Shown: positions 1 through 8,375, numbered from the stretch's first letter. The stretch is DNA of 40,770 nucleotides from Mobilicoccus pelagius NBRC 104925 (GCF_000247995.1 NZ_BAFE01000005.1:1-40770), one strand, 5' to 3'. Program-made: numbers and translations. The notes: generated by a model from the sequence alone, not told the origin.

Positions 1-15
1 TCGGGCCCGCGGGGG

Positions 16-48
16 AGGGCGCTCCGCCCGTTTCGGGCGAGTCGCCCT
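16..48. terminator. Imperfect hairpin at the left edge
   Basis: Two 15-nt arms (16-30 and 34-48) around a TTT loop pair over 6 + 6 bp with a 3-nt internal mismatch. No U tract follows. It probably ends a gene lying left of the window, because the next gene has its own promoter. Confidence 0.4.
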
Positions 49-128
49 GCCGGTGTGGAACGGCCGAAAGCGGCGAAGGTCACGAGACACGGCCGGTCCG
101 CGCCCGCGGCCTCGTGCCACGATCGACA

Positions 129-134
129 TATCGT
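129..134 (+). promoter_or_regulatory. Leaderless promoter -10 (TATCGT)
   Basis: TATCGT is followed by exactly six bases (gcactg) and then ATG at 141. The same spacing recurs in front of many genes in this window and is what a leaderless transcript needs. No Shine-Dalgarno sequence precedes the ATG. Confidence 0.55.
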
Positions 135-140
135 GCACTG

Positions 141-719
141 ATGGTCACCCCTTCGTACCGGATCGAGACCCTCACCGTCCGGGACCGACGCCAACTGCGC
201 GACCTCGTCGAGCGAGGCTCCTCGACGGGGCAATGCCGCGAGCTCGCCGCTGCGGTGGGCGAGGCGCCCGACGCCGCCGTCGCCTGGCGGCAACGCACGG
301 CCGACCTCTGTGGCGACGGGCGCTACGCCCTCCTCGCGCGCGACGCCGACGGCGTACCCGTCGCCTTCGTCGCGGCCTACGTCGACGGTGAGGGCGCCGA
401 CCGGTACGTCGTCGTCCGTCACGTCCTCGTGCTGCCCACCCCGGCGGAGGACACGGCGACGACCGACCGGCTTCTCGGCTGCGTCGAGGAATGGGCGGCC
501 ACCCAGTACGGCGCCGCGGTCCTCCTCGAGGTCGACGACCGGGCCGGACTCGAGGACGTCCTCCGCGCTCGCGGCTACGACCCCACCGGTGCGCGACGGT
601 CCTCGTTCGAGAGCCTCGTCGACGACGCCCTCCCCACCTCGCAGGTGAGCGTGTGGCACCGCCTCCTCCGCAACCCCCACAGCCACACCGCGACCGCGAT
701 CTTCGCCGTCGCCTCCTGA
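141..719 (+). CDS. GNAT-like N-acetyltransferase
   Basis: A 192-residue protein with the general look of a GNAT acyltransferase: an N-terminal alpha/beta stretch (YRIETLTVRDRRQLRDLVE), a central strand pair where a small residue is read as 'ALLARDADGVPVAFVAAYVDG', and a later strand-loop-helix (VVVRHVLVLPTPAEDTATTDRLLGCVEEWA) where the acetyl-CoA loop would be, although the canonical Q/RxxGxG/A motif is not evident. A late 'ARGYDPTG' segment resembles the GNAT 'GF' region. The start was set at ATG 141 rather than GTG 114 because a -10 element lies exactly six bases upstream. It stands alone: a hairpin precedes it and treY follows after 223 bp with its own promoter. Family assignment is by fold pattern only and the substrate is unknown. 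Confidence 0.6.
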   Translation: MVTPSYRIETLTVRDRRQLRDLVERGSSTGQCRELAAAVGEAPDAAVAWRQRTADLCGDGRYALLARDADGVPVAFVAAYVDGEGADRYVVVRHVLVLPTPAEDTATTDRLLGCVEEWAATQYGAAVLLEVDDRAGLEDVLRARGYDPTGARRSSFESLVDDALPTSQVSVWHRLLRNPHSHTATAIFAVAS

Positions 720-799
720 CGTCCACCTCCCACCCGGGGTCCCGTGGCGCCCGTGACGTGAACGCCGCGTCCACCCCGCCCCCTCACGGCGTGCCCGCG

Positions 800-830
800 G
801 TCGGCCGAGAGACGGCTGCTGCCGGCCGAC
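800..830. terminator. Weak hairpin between the GNAT-like gene and treY
   Basis: GTCGGCC (800-806) and GGCCGAC (824-830) form a 7-bp stem around a 17-nt loop about 80 bases after the GNAT-like stop codon. There is no U tract, so this is only a candidate terminator. Confidence 0.3.
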
Positions 831-881
831 ACGTCGTGCCCCGGTGGGGGACTGGGCGCCGACCGGGACCGCGGGGACCAG

Positions 882-887
882 TACCGT
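882..887 (+). promoter_or_regulatory. Candidate treY promoter -10 (TACCGT)
   Basis: TACCGT fits TANNNT and lies about 55 bases before the treY ATG, giving a short leader that contains the Shine-Dalgarno sequence CGAGGAG (926-932). No clear -35 hexamer is visible. Confidence 0.4.
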
Positions 888-942
888 GGTGCGGGCACGC
901 CTACCGGCGTGACCCCACCCCGCCCCGAGGAGCCGCTCTTCC

Positions 943-3411
943 ATGAACGTCACCGGTACCTACCGCCTGCAGATGCATGAGGGCTTCGGGTTCGACGACG
1001 CGCGGCGGCAGCTGCCCTACCTCGCCTCCCTCGGGGTGTCCCACCTCTACCTGTCGCCGATCCTCCAGGCCGCGGCCGGCTCGATGCACGGCTACGACGT
1101 CGTCGACCACACCCGCATCTCCGACGAGCTCGGCGGCCGTGAGGGCTTCGAGGCGCTCGCCGAGGCGGCGCACGAGTTCGACATGGGGATCGTCGTCGAC
1201 GTCGTCCCCAACCACATGGCGTTCGTCGCGCCCGAGTACGTCAACCGCCCTCTGTGGCAGGTGCTCACGGACGGCCGCGACGCCGAGACCGCCGAGTGGT
1301 TCGACATCGACTGGAAGGCCGGCGGCGGACGCCTCGGTCTGCCGATCCTCGGTGACGACCTCGACGCCGTCCTCGAGGCGGGCGAGATCACCCGCGACGA
1401 GATGGAGATCGAGGGGGTGCCGCAGCCCGTCCTCCGCTACTACGAGCACGTCCTTCCGATCGCGCTCGGCACCGAGGGAGACGAGGAGACGAGCGTCCGC
1501 GACGTCCTCGACCGGCAGCACTACCGACTCGCCTCGTGGCGCGACAAGGAGAACGCCCTCAACTACCGGCGGTTCTTCGAGGTCGACCAGCTCATCGCCG
1601 TCCGCGTCGAGATCCCCGAGGTGTTCGAGGCGACGCACGCGCTCCTCCTCGAGCTCAACCGGGCCGGTCTCGTGGACGGGTTCCGCATCGACCACCCGGA
1701 CGGCCTGGCAGACCCGGCCGGATACCTCGACCAGCTCCACCGGGCCTCCCGCCGCGGCACCCCCGTCTGGGTCGAGAAGATCCTCGAGGGCACCGAGGAG
1801 CTGCCGACGACGTGGCGGTGCGCAGGCACGACCGGTTACGACGGCATGCGCGCGATCACCGCCGCACTCGTCGACACCGATCCGCAGGTCGCCGAGACGA
1901 TCACCCGCTGCTGGGACGAGGCGGGCGGCGAGCACACCGTCGCCGAGGCCGTCGACGCCGCCAAGCGTCAGGTCGTCGCCCAGTCCCTGGGTCCGGAGGT
2001 CGAACGCCTCACCCGTCGCGCCCGCGAGGCCCTCCCCGAGGCCGACCCCGAGCGTCTGCGCCAGGCCGTCGTCGAACTGCTCGTCGCCGGCGAGGTGTAC
2101 CGCGCCTACGTGCGCCCCGACCAGCGCCTCACGCCCGAGGCCCACGAGCGTCTCACCACCGCCTTCGCCGCCGCCCTCGAGGCGCGCCCCGACCTCGAGC
2201 CGGAACTGCGCGAGCTCGCCCCCCTCACCGTCGCCGAGGACGACGACGAGGCCGCCGCCGCGGACTTCGCCGTCCGCCTGCAGCAGACGTGGGGCCCCGT
2301 CATGGCCAAGGGCATCGAGGACACGACGTTCTACCGGTGGCACCGTCTCGTCGCCCTCAACGAGGTCGGCGGCGACCCCGAGCTCCTCGACCACGGCTCG
2401 CCCGAGGACCTCCACGCGTGGGCCCGCAACCAGGAGAAGAACTGGCCGCTCGGCATGGTCGCGCTCTCGACGCACGACACGAAGCGCAGCGAGGACGTGC
2501 GCGCCCGCATCCTCGCCGTCGCCGGTGACCCCGAGTCGTGGGCCGAGTGCTCCCGCGTCTGCCTCGAGCGTGCCGCCGAGGTCGACATCGACACCCCGAC
2601 CGTCCACCTCATCTGGCAGACGATCCTCGGCGTCGGCCGCATCTCCCGCGAACGCATGGAGGAGTACCTCCTCAAGGCGCTGCGCGAGGCCAAGCAGCAC
2701 ACGGCCTGGGTCGACGGCGACCCCGACTACGAGCGCCGCGTCCTCGACTTCGCCGAGCGCGTCACCCACGAGGGACGTCTCCACGACGCGATCGACCGGG
2801 CTCTCGAGAAGAACGCCGAGGCCGTGCGCGCCATGGTCCTCGCGCAGAAGGTCCTCCAGCTCACCGTGCCGGGCGTGCCCGACACCTACCAGGGCTGCGA
2901 GGTGCTCGAACTCTCGCTCGTCGACCCGGACAACCGTCGCGCCGTCGCCTACCCCGACCGTGCGGAGCTCCTCCGGGCCGTCCTCGACGCCGGTGTCGAG
3001 GGCGAACTCCCCGTCGTCGAGGACCTGAGCGCCCTCGACGCCGAGAAGATGCTCGTCACGACGACGCTCCTCCGCCTCCGCCGCGAGTCGCCCGAGCTGT
3101 TCGAGAACGCCGGGTACGCCCCGCTCGAGGTCGACGCCCCGCTCCTGCGCGACCACCTCGTCGGGTTCACCCGCACCCGCAGCGGTGGGTTCCTCGCCGG
3201 CGCGCTCGGCCGCACCCGTGGTCGCGTCGTCGTGCTCGTCACCCGCGCCCCCGCCCGCCTCGCCGCCGCCGGCGGCTGGGGCGAGTCGGTCGTCACCCTC
3301 GAGGAGGGGGAGTGGACCGACGTCCTCACGGGTACCACCCACACCGGCGGTGACCGACGCGTCGCCGACGTCCTCGCGCGTCGCCCCGTCGCCGTGCTCG
3401 TCCAGCGCTGA
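943..3411 (+). CDS. treY: Maltooligosyl trehalose synthase TreY
   Basis: An 822-residue GH13 enzyme that isomerises the reducing-end alpha-1,4 bond of a maltodextrin to an alpha,alpha-1,1 bond, giving maltooligosyl trehalose in the cytoplasm. Family hallmarks are present: the N-terminal 'LPYLASLGVSHLYLSP' strand with 'GSMHGYDVVDH', 'VVPNHMA' (region I), 'VDGFRIDHPDGL' with nucleophile D250, 'VWVEKILEGTEELP' with acid/base E278, and 'ALSTHDTKRSEDVR' with D512. The conserved 'KGIEDTTFYRWHRL' segment is also there. Length is slightly above the usual 720-800 residues. The ATG at 943 has the Shine-Dalgarno CGAGGAG ten bases upstream. treZ follows after 97 bases, forming the usual pair. No debranching gene treX/glgX is in the window. 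Confidence 0.95.
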   Translation: MNVTGTYRLQMHEGFGFDDARRQLPYLASLGVSHLYLSPILQAAAGSMHGYDVVDHTRISDELGGREGFEALAEAAHEFDMGIVVDVVPNHMAFVAPEYVNRPLWQVLTDGRDAETAEWFDIDWKAGGGRLGLPILGDDLDAVLEAGEITRDEMEIEGVPQPVLRYYEHVLPIALGTEGDEETSVRDVLDRQHYRLASWRDKENALNYRRFFEVDQLIAVRVEIPEVFEATHALLLELNRAGLVDGFRIDHPDGLADPAGYLDQLHRASRRGTPVWVEKILEGTEELPTTWRCAGTTGYDGMRAITAALVDTDPQVAETITRCWDEAGGEHTVAEAVDAAKRQVVAQSLGPEVERLTRRAREALPEADPERLRQAVVELLVAGEVYRAYVRPDQRLTPEAHERLTTAFAAALEARPDLEPELRELAPLTVAEDDDEAAAADFAVRLQQTWGPVMAKGIEDTTFYRWHRLVALNEVGGDPELLDHGSPEDLHAWARNQEKNWPLGMVALSTHDTKRSEDVRARILAVAGDPESWAECSRVCLERAAEVDIDTPTVHLIWQTILGVGRISRERMEEYLLKALREAKQHTAWVDGDPDYERRVLDFAERVTHEGRLHDAIDRALEKNAEAVRAMVLAQKVLQLTVPGVPDTYQGCEVLELSLVDPDNRRAVAYPDRAELLRAVLDAGVEGELPVVEDLSALDAEKMLVTTTLLRLRRESPELFENAGYAPLEVDAPLLRDHLVGFTRTRSGGFLAGALGRTRGRVVVLVTRAPARLAAAGGWGESVVTLEEGEWTDVLTGTTHTGGDRRVADVLARRPVAVLVQR

Positions 3412-3508
3412 CCCCGGCGCACCCGCGTCGACACCCCACCGCACCCACCGAACACCGTCGTCCTGGCGCACCCGCCACCCCGCACCACCACGACCTGCAG
3501 GAAGAGTC

Positions 3509-5314
3509 ATGAGCCAGAAGCCCTCCATCGCCTCCGCCGGCACCCGCACCGACGGGGCACGCGAGTTCACCGTCTGGGCGCCCGCGGCGACGACGTCCGT
3601 CGACCTCGACCTCGACGGCACCCGCCACCCCATGGAGCCCCTGACGGGAGGCTGGTGGACCCTGCGCGTTCCCGCCGAGGAGGGCGCCCGCTACGGGTAC
3701 AGCCTCGACGGCGGCCCCGTCCTGCCCGACCCCGCCGCCCGACGCCTGCCCGACGGTCCCCACGGCCGCGCCCAGGTCGTCGACCTCGACACCTTCCCGT
3801 GGACCGACGCCGGCTGGACTGGCGTCGACCTCCAAGGGGCGACGATCTACGAGCTCCACATCGGCACGTTCACCGACGAGGGCACCCTCGACGCCGCCAT
3901 CGGTCGCCTCGACCACCTCGTGGACCTCGGTGTCGACATCGTCGAACTCATGCCCGTCGCGTCCTTCCCCGGCGCCCACGGCTGGGGGTACGACGGCGTC
4001 GCGCCGTTCTCCGTCCACGAGCCGTACGGCGGCCCCACCGCACTCCAGCGGTTCGTCGACGCCGCTCACGGCCGAGGCCTCGCCGTCGCGCTCGACGTCG
4101 TCCACAATCACCTCGGCCCCGACGGCAACTACCTCCTCTCCTACGGCCCGTACTTCACCGACCGGCACCACACCCCCTGGGGTGCGGCCGTCAACCTCGA
4201 CGGGCCCTCCAGCGACGAGGTCCGCGCCTACCTCGTCGAGAACGTCGTCTCGTGGCTGCGGGACTACCACCTCGACGCTCTCCGCCTCGACGCCGTCCAC
4301 GAACTCCACGACGACAGCGCCGTCCACGTCCTCGAGTCGTTCTCCGTCGCGGTCGACGACCTCGCCGAGGAGATCGGACGCCGCATGTACCTCATCGCCG
4401 AGAGCGACCGGAACGACCCGCGCACCGTGACGAGCCGCGACCTCGGCGGGCTCGGCATCGACGCCCAGTGGGCCGACGACGTCCACCACGGACTCCATGT
4501 CGCCCTCACCGGCGAGTCCCAGGGGTACTACTCCGACTTCGCCGCTCCCCACGCCCTGGAGACCGTCCTCGCCTCGCCCTTCTTCCATGCCGGCACGTAC
4601 TCGACGTTCCGCGGCCGCACCCACGGCCGCGCCGTCGACCCGACCCGCGTCGACGGATCGGCGTTCGTCGCCTCCCTCCAGACCCATGACCAGGTCGGCA
4701 ACCGCCGCAGCGGAGACCGCCTCTCCGCCACGGTGCCGTTCCGCCGCCTCGCCGTGGGCGCCGCCCTGCTCCTCACGAGCCCCTATACCCCCATGCTCTT
4801 CATGGGTGAGGAATGGGCCGCCTCCACCCCGTGGCAGTACTTCACCGACCACACCGACGTCGACCTCGCCCAGGCCGTGCGCGACGGCCGACGCCGCGAG
4901 TTCGCCACCCACGGGTGGACGGAGGAGGACGTCCCCGACCCCCAGGACGCCGCCACCGTGCGCGTCTCCACCCTCCACTGGAGCGAGGTGGACGAGGGCG
5001 AGCACGAGCGGATGCTCGGCTGGTACCGCGCGCTCCTCGCCCTCCGCCGCTCCCGGCCGGACCTCGGCGCGGGCAACCTCGCCGACGTGCGCGTCGAGTC
5101 GAGCCCCGTGCCCGGTGCGTTCGTCGTCGCCCGCGGCGCCCACCGCGTCGCGGTCAACCTCTCCGATCAGGATGTCGACCTCGGCCTCGGTCTGCCCGAC
5201 GGGGGCACGGGCTCCGTCGTGCTCCTCACCCTCGACGCGACCACCACCGTCGAGGAGGACACGCTCCACCTCACGCCCGACTCCGTCGTCGTCGTGGGAC
5301 CGGCGTCCGAATGA
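3509..5314 (+). CDS. treZ: Maltooligosyl trehalose trehalohydrolase TreZ
   Basis: A 601-residue GH13 enzyme that hydrolyses the alpha-1,4 bond next to the terminal trehalose unit of TreY's product, releasing free trehalose. An N-terminal beta domain ('REFTVWAPAATTSVDL') is followed by the catalytic barrel with 'DVVHNHLGPDGNY' (from D196), 'LRLDAVH' with nucleophile D261, 'LIAESDRND' with acid/base E298, and 'QTHDQVGNRRSGDR' with D394, then a C-terminal beta domain. The reading frame is open far upstream, but the ATG at 3509 has a GGAAG ribosome site and gives the normal family N-terminus. Its stop overlaps the next gene's ATG (ATGA at 5311), so the next gene is translationally coupled. Confidence 0.95.
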   Translation: MSQKPSIASAGTRTDGAREFTVWAPAATTSVDLDLDGTRHPMEPLTGGWWTLRVPAEEGARYGYSLDGGPVLPDPAARRLPDGPHGRAQVVDLDTFPWTDAGWTGVDLQGATIYELHIGTFTDEGTLDAAIGRLDHLVDLGVDIVELMPVASFPGAHGWGYDGVAPFSVHEPYGGPTALQRFVDAAHGRGLAVALDVVHNHLGPDGNYLLSYGPYFTDRHHTPWGAAVNLDGPSSDEVRAYLVENVVSWLRDYHLDALRLDAVHELHDDSAVHVLESFSVAVDDLAEEIGRRMYLIAESDRNDPRTVTSRDLGGLGIDAQWADDVHHGLHVALTGESQGYYSDFAAPHALETVLASPFFHAGTYSTFRGRTHGRAVDPTRVDGSAFVASLQTHDQVGNRRSGDRLSATVPFRRLAVGAALLLTSPYTPMLFMGEEWAASTPWQYFTDHTDVDLAQAVRDGRRREFATHGWTEEDVPDPQDAATVRVSTLHWSEVDEGEHERMLGWYRALLALRRSRPDLGAGNLADVRVESSPVPGAFVVARGAHRVAVNLSDQDVDLGLGLPDGGTGSVVLLTLDATTTVEEDTLHLTPDSVVVVGPASE

Positions 5315-5940
5315 CCGCCCCACGGCCCCGCCGGCCGGTGATGCTCGACGCCCAGGCCCTCGACGCCTTCGCCCAGGAGCGACTCGATCCGGCGGTCATC
5401 AGCCAGATCGCCCACGAGAGCGCCGCGGTCGTCGTCCACACCGGCCGCGCACGCCGGGACCCCGACCTCACCCGACGCCTCGTCGCCCTCGTCGACGAGA
5501 TCGGGCTCTCCACCGTCGCCGAGCTGTGGGCCGGACGACCGGCCCGCAGCCTGCCGGGCGCGCTCTGGCGTCTCTACGTCCTCCGCGAATGGGTGCGTCG
5601 CGACGGGCAGGGCGCGAGCCGCGACTACCGGGACGGACTCGCCTACGCGCAGGTCTCGGGGGCGATCGCGGGCGTCGCCACCCCTCCCGGCCCCGAGGAG
5701 ATGCGTCGCCTCGCCGACGCCGTGCTCACCGGCGTGTTCGACGGCGATCTCGCCGGCGCACTCGATCGGGCGGCCGCGTTCTGTCGCGTCGCCTCCGCCG
5801 GGCGCGCCTCCCGGGACGACACCGGCCCCGTCCGCGCCCTCTCCGCGGGCGGTCTTGCGGGTGGGGCGGCCGGACTCGCCACGATGGCAGACGATCTCGC
5901 CGCGTGCGCCCGACTGTGGCGCGAGGAGTCGCTCGACTGA
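5311..5940 (+). CDS. Unknown protein coupled to treZ
   Basis: A 209-residue, apparently all-helical, soluble protein that I cannot assign to a function. The most distinctive part is the middle, 'VHTGRARRDPDLTRRLVALVDE' onward, followed by 'TVAELWAGRPARSLPGALWRLYVLREW', which resembles a conserved actinobacterial hypothetical family as far as I recall. There is no signal peptide and no membrane segment. Its ATG overlaps the treZ stop (ATGA), so it belongs to the treYZ operon and is probably made in step with TreZ. It is followed by the pstS promoter region. Operon position alone suggests a link to trehalose or maltodextrin use, but its conserved relatives, if they exist, may not be linked to trehalose genes. 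Confidence 0.75.
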   Translation: MTAPRPRRPVMLDAQALDAFAQERLDPAVISQIAHESAAVVVHTGRARRDPDLTRRLVALVDEIGLSTVAELWAGRPARSLPGALWRLYVLREWVRRDGQGASRDYRDGLAYAQVSGAIAGVATPPGPEEMRRLADAVLTGVFDGDLAGALDRAAAFCRVASAGRASRDDTGPVRALSAGGLAGGAAGLATMADDLAACARLWREESLD

Positions 5941-5976
5941 ACGGACGCCGACAGGAACTCCGGCCCCCCGCCCTGT

Positions 5977-5988
5977 GTGATGCATCAC
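5977..5988. repeat. 12-bp perfect palindrome upstream of pstS
   Basis: GTGATGCATCAC is a perfect palindrome lying 27 bp upstream of the PHO box. It resembles half of a CRP-type site (TGTGA...TCAC), but its spacing is 4 rather than 6, so a CRP call is not supported. Confidence 0.4.
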
Positions 5989-6015
5989 GGGTCGGACGTC
6001 CGTCCTCCAGGCGGA

Positions 6016-6037
6016 GTTCACCTCGCGTTCATCGGTG
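6016..6037 (+). promoter_or_regulatory. PHO box of the pst operon
   Basis: Two adjacent 11-bp units, GTTCACCTCGC and GTTCATCGGTG, match the actinobacterial PHO-box pattern G(G/T)TCAYYYR(G/C)G. Two weaker units may continue to 6059, ending with TGTCACCGATC, just five bases before a -10 element. This is the expected operator for the RegX3/PhoP-type response regulator that induces pstSCAB when phosphate is low. Confidence 0.75.
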
Positions 6038-6064
6038 ACGTCCGAGGGTGTCACCGATCGCCCC

Positions 6065-6070
6065 TACCGT
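6065..6070 (+). promoter_or_regulatory. pstS promoter -10 (TACCGT)
   Basis: TACCGT fits TANNNT and lies directly after the PHO-box array, the geometry of activator-dependent Pho promoters. It implies a 5' leader of about 50 nt carrying the ribosome site GGAAGG (6111-6116). Confidence 0.5.
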
Positions 6071-6127
6071 CGACAGCGGCGGCCCCCTAGGCCCGCCCTC
6101 TGACGTGCAGCGGAAGGTACATCCAAC

Positions 6128-7261
6128 GTGAAGAACCAGCGCATGGCGGCCGTGTCAGGCCTCGCCCTCATCGGCACGCTCGCCCTCGCGGGCTGCGGCG
6201 CCCAGAAGCAGGACGGTGGGAACGGCGGCACGGGCGCCGAGTCGACCGCGAGCAGCTCCCAGGCCGGTGGCGACTGCCCCCAGGGTGCGAGCCTCAGCGC
6301 GCAGGGCTCCTCGGCCCAGAAGAACGCCATCGAAGAGGCCATCTCCTCCTACCAGGAGAAGTGCCAGGACGCGAAGATCGACTACAACCCCACCGGCTCC
6401 GGCGCGGGCATCAAGGCACTCATCGCCGGCCAGGCCGACTGGGCCGGCTCCGACTCCGCCCTCAAGACGGAGGAGAAGGAGGGCAAGATCGAGGCCGAGG
6501 AGGCCAAGAAGGCCTGCGGCTCCGATGCGTGGAACATCCCCATGGTCACCGGCCCCATCGCCATCGCCTACAACCTCGAGGGTGTCGACAAGCTCGTCCT
6601 CACGCCGAAGGTCGTCTCCGACATCTTCACCGGCAAGATCACCACGTGGAACGATCCGGCCATCGCCGCCGTCAACTCCGGCGTCACCCTGCCGGACACG
6701 GCCATCAAGCCGTTCTTCCGCTCCGACGAGTCGGGCACCACGGAGAACTTCACCAAGTACCTCAAGGCCGCCTCCGACGGGGCCTGGACCGCCGAGCCCG
6801 CCAAGCAGTGGACCGGCAAGGGCGAGGGCAAGACGAAGTCCGACGGTGTCGCACAGGCCGTCAAGGGCACCCCCGGCGGCATCACGTACGTCGAGTGGTC
6901 CTACGCCAAGGACAACGAGCTCGGCATGGCCCAGATGGACAACGGTGCCGGCCCCGTCGAGCTCACCGGAGAGAGCGTCGGCAAGGCCGTCGAGGCCGCC
7001 GAGCAGGACGGCGAGGGCAACGACCTCCGCCTCAAGCTCGACTACGCGACCAAGGAGGCCGGCGCCTACCCGATCCTCCTCGTCACGTACGAGGTCGTCT
7101 GCTCGAAGAACAAGGACGCAGCCAAGGGCGCCCAGATCAAGTCGTTCCTCGAGCACTTCGCGTCCACCGAGACGCAGCAGTCCCTCCAGGAGGTCGGCTA
7201 CGCTCCGCTCCCGGAGTCGGTCCGCTCCAAGGTCGACACCGCCATCGACGCCCTGCAGTGA
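6128..7261 (+). CDS. pstS: Phosphate-binding lipoprotein PstS
   Basis: A 377-residue extracytoplasmic receptor that binds inorganic phosphate and delivers it to PstCA. The first 23 residues form a lipoprotein signal peptide with lipobox LALAGC, so C23 is the lipid anchor. A Ser/Gly-rich linker follows. Phosphate-binding family motifs are 'PTGSGAGIKALIAGQADWAGSD', read in two parts with the conserved Ser/Gly loop, and 'FRSDESGTTENF'. The start is GTG at 6128 with GGAAGG upstream. It heads pstSCAB under a PHO box. A strong hairpin separates it from pstC, so the binding protein is probably made in excess over the permeases. Confidence 0.96.
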   Translation: MKNQRMAAVSGLALIGTLALAGCGAQKQDGGNGGTGAESTASSSQAGGDCPQGASLSAQGSSAQKNAIEEAISSYQEKCQDAKIDYNPTGSGAGIKALIAGQADWAGSDSALKTEEKEGKIEAEEAKKACGSDAWNIPMVTGPIAIAYNLEGVDKLVLTPKVVSDIFTGKITTWNDPAIAAVNSGVTLPDTAIKPFFRSDESGTTENFTKYLKAASDGAWTAEPAKQWTGKGEGKTKSDGVAQAVKGTPGGITYVEWSYAKDNELGMAQMDNGAGPVELTGESVGKAVEAAEQDGEGNDLRLKLDYATKEAGAYPILLVTYEVVCSKNKDAAKGAQIKSFLEHFASTETQQSLQEVGYAPLPESVRSKVDTAIDALQ

Positions 7262-7268
7262 CGCGCCC

Positions 7269-7316
7269 GACACCCGTGGCCCCGGCGCCCCCGGCGCCCC
7301 CGGGGTCACGGGTGTC
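7269..7316 (+). terminator. Hairpin between pstS and pstC
   Basis: A 15-bp stem (7269-7283 with 7302-7316, one G-U pair) surrounds an 18-nt loop eight bases after the pstS stop. There is no U tract. In binding-protein operons such a hairpin commonly protects the 3' end of the upstream message or causes partial termination; either would raise PstS relative to PstC and PstA. Confidence 0.6.
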
Positions 7317-7370
7317 CTGCGTCGGCATCGCCTACGCCCTACCGCTCCCTGGGATGAGAAAGCACCTTCG

Positions 7371-8375
7371 ATGACCTCCATCACCGGCGTCACCGCCGAC
7401 GACAGCCCCTCCCCGGACTCCCGCGTCGGAGCGGGCGGCCGCGCCTCCACCGGCCGCACCGGCGACCTCCTCTTCGGTGGTGCCGCCAAGGCCGCGGGCC
7501 TCATCGTCATCGCCCTCGTCGTCCTCGTCGGGGTCTTCCTCCTCAGCCAGGCCGTCCCCTCCCTCATGCGCAACGAGGCGAACTTCCTCACCTCCACCGA
7601 GTGGGAGACCTCGGGGGAGCACCCCCGGTTCGGCATCGCCCGACTCCTCTGGGTGACGGTCGCGTCGTCGATCATCGCGATGGCCGTCGCCGTCCCCATC
7701 GGGGTCGGCGTCGCCCTCTTCATCACGCAGTACAGCCCCGCCTGGCTCGCCCGCCCCGCGGCGCAGCTCGTCGACCTCCTCGCCGCGATCCCCTCGATCG
7801 TCTACGGCATCTGGGGTGCCTACGTCGCCGGGCCGTACTTCCTCCCCATCCAGACGTGGGTCGGTGACACCTTCGGGTGGATCCCGCTCTTCACCCCGAC
7901 GAACATCAGCGGGTCGTCGACGATCCTCTTCGTCGGGTTCGTCCTCTCGATCATGGTGCTGCCGATCGTCACGGCACTCACCCGCGAGATCTTCGACCAG
8001 ACGCCGAGCACCCACAAGGAGGGCGCGCTCGCCCTCGGAGCGACGCGCTGGGAGATGATCCGCACCGCCGTCCTGCCCTTCGGCAAGCCCGGCATCATCT
8101 CGGCGTCGATGCTCGGCCTCGGCCGCGCCCTCGGTGAGACCCTCGCCGTGATGATCATCGTGTCGTCCCTCAACGACTCCGCACCGTGGAGCTGGTCGCT
8201 CCTCAACGGTGGGGAGACGTTCGCCTCGAAGATCGCCAACAACGCCGGAGAGTTCGACACGCCGCAGAAGACGGGCGCCTACATCGCCGCGGGCCTCGTC
8301 CTCTTCCTCCTCACCTTTGTCGTCAACGCCATCGCCCGCATCGTCATCGAGCGTCGGAAGGCCTTCACCGAATGA
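7371..8375 (+). CDS. pstC: Phosphate ABC permease PstC
   Basis: A 334-residue inner-membrane subunit of the PstSCAB importer. About 40 polar residues precede the first membrane helix (AAGLIVIALVVLVGVFLLSQAV), followed by further helices including 'LLWVTVASSIIAMAVAVPIGVGVALF', 'LDLLAAIPSIVYGIWGAYVAG' in shifted form, and a final one near residue 305. The EAA loop that docks on PstB reads 'EGALALGATRWEMI' with the downstream G. The frame is open for hundreds of bases upstream inside pstS, but ATG 7371 gives the family length and has GAGAAAG upstream. The stop overlaps pstA by ATGA. Confidence 0.95.
   Translation: MTSITGVTADDSPSPDSRVGAGGRASTGRTGDLLFGGAAKAAGLIVIALVVLVGVFLLSQAVPSLMRNEANFLTSTEWETSGEHPRFGIARLLWVTVASSIIAMAVAVPIGVGVALFITQYSPAWLARPAAQLVDLLAAIPSIVYGIWGAYVAGPYFLPIQTWVGDTFGWIPLFTPTNISGSSTILFVGFVLSIMVLPIVTALTREIFDQTPSTHKEGALALGATRWEMIRTAVLPFGKPGIISASMLGLGRALGETLAVMIIVSSLNDSAPWSWSLLNGGETFASKIANNAGEFDTPQKTGAYIAAGLVLFLLTFVVNAIARIVIERRKAFTE

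Noticed and set aside
3185-3508. Upstream extension of the treZ frame
   Set aside because: It overlaps the end of treY, has no ribosome site, and the ATG at 3509 gives the normal TreZ N-terminus with GGAAG upstream.
901-3633. Long open frame on the minus strand opposite treY (910 codons); similar ones oppose treZ (3326-5323) and ispD-cysS (31603-34365)
   Set aside because: These are antisense shadows of high-GC coding sequence. The encoded proteins are low-complexity and match nothing, while the plus strands encode well-conserved enzymes.
5976-5989. CRP-type binding site upstream of pstS
   Set aside because: The half-sites are 4 rather than 6 bp apart, so it does not fit the CRP consensus; it is reported only as a palindrome.
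6216-7370. Upstream extension of the pstC frame through pstS
   Set aside because: It is out of frame with pstS, compositionally a shadow, and would add 385 residues to a normal-length permease.
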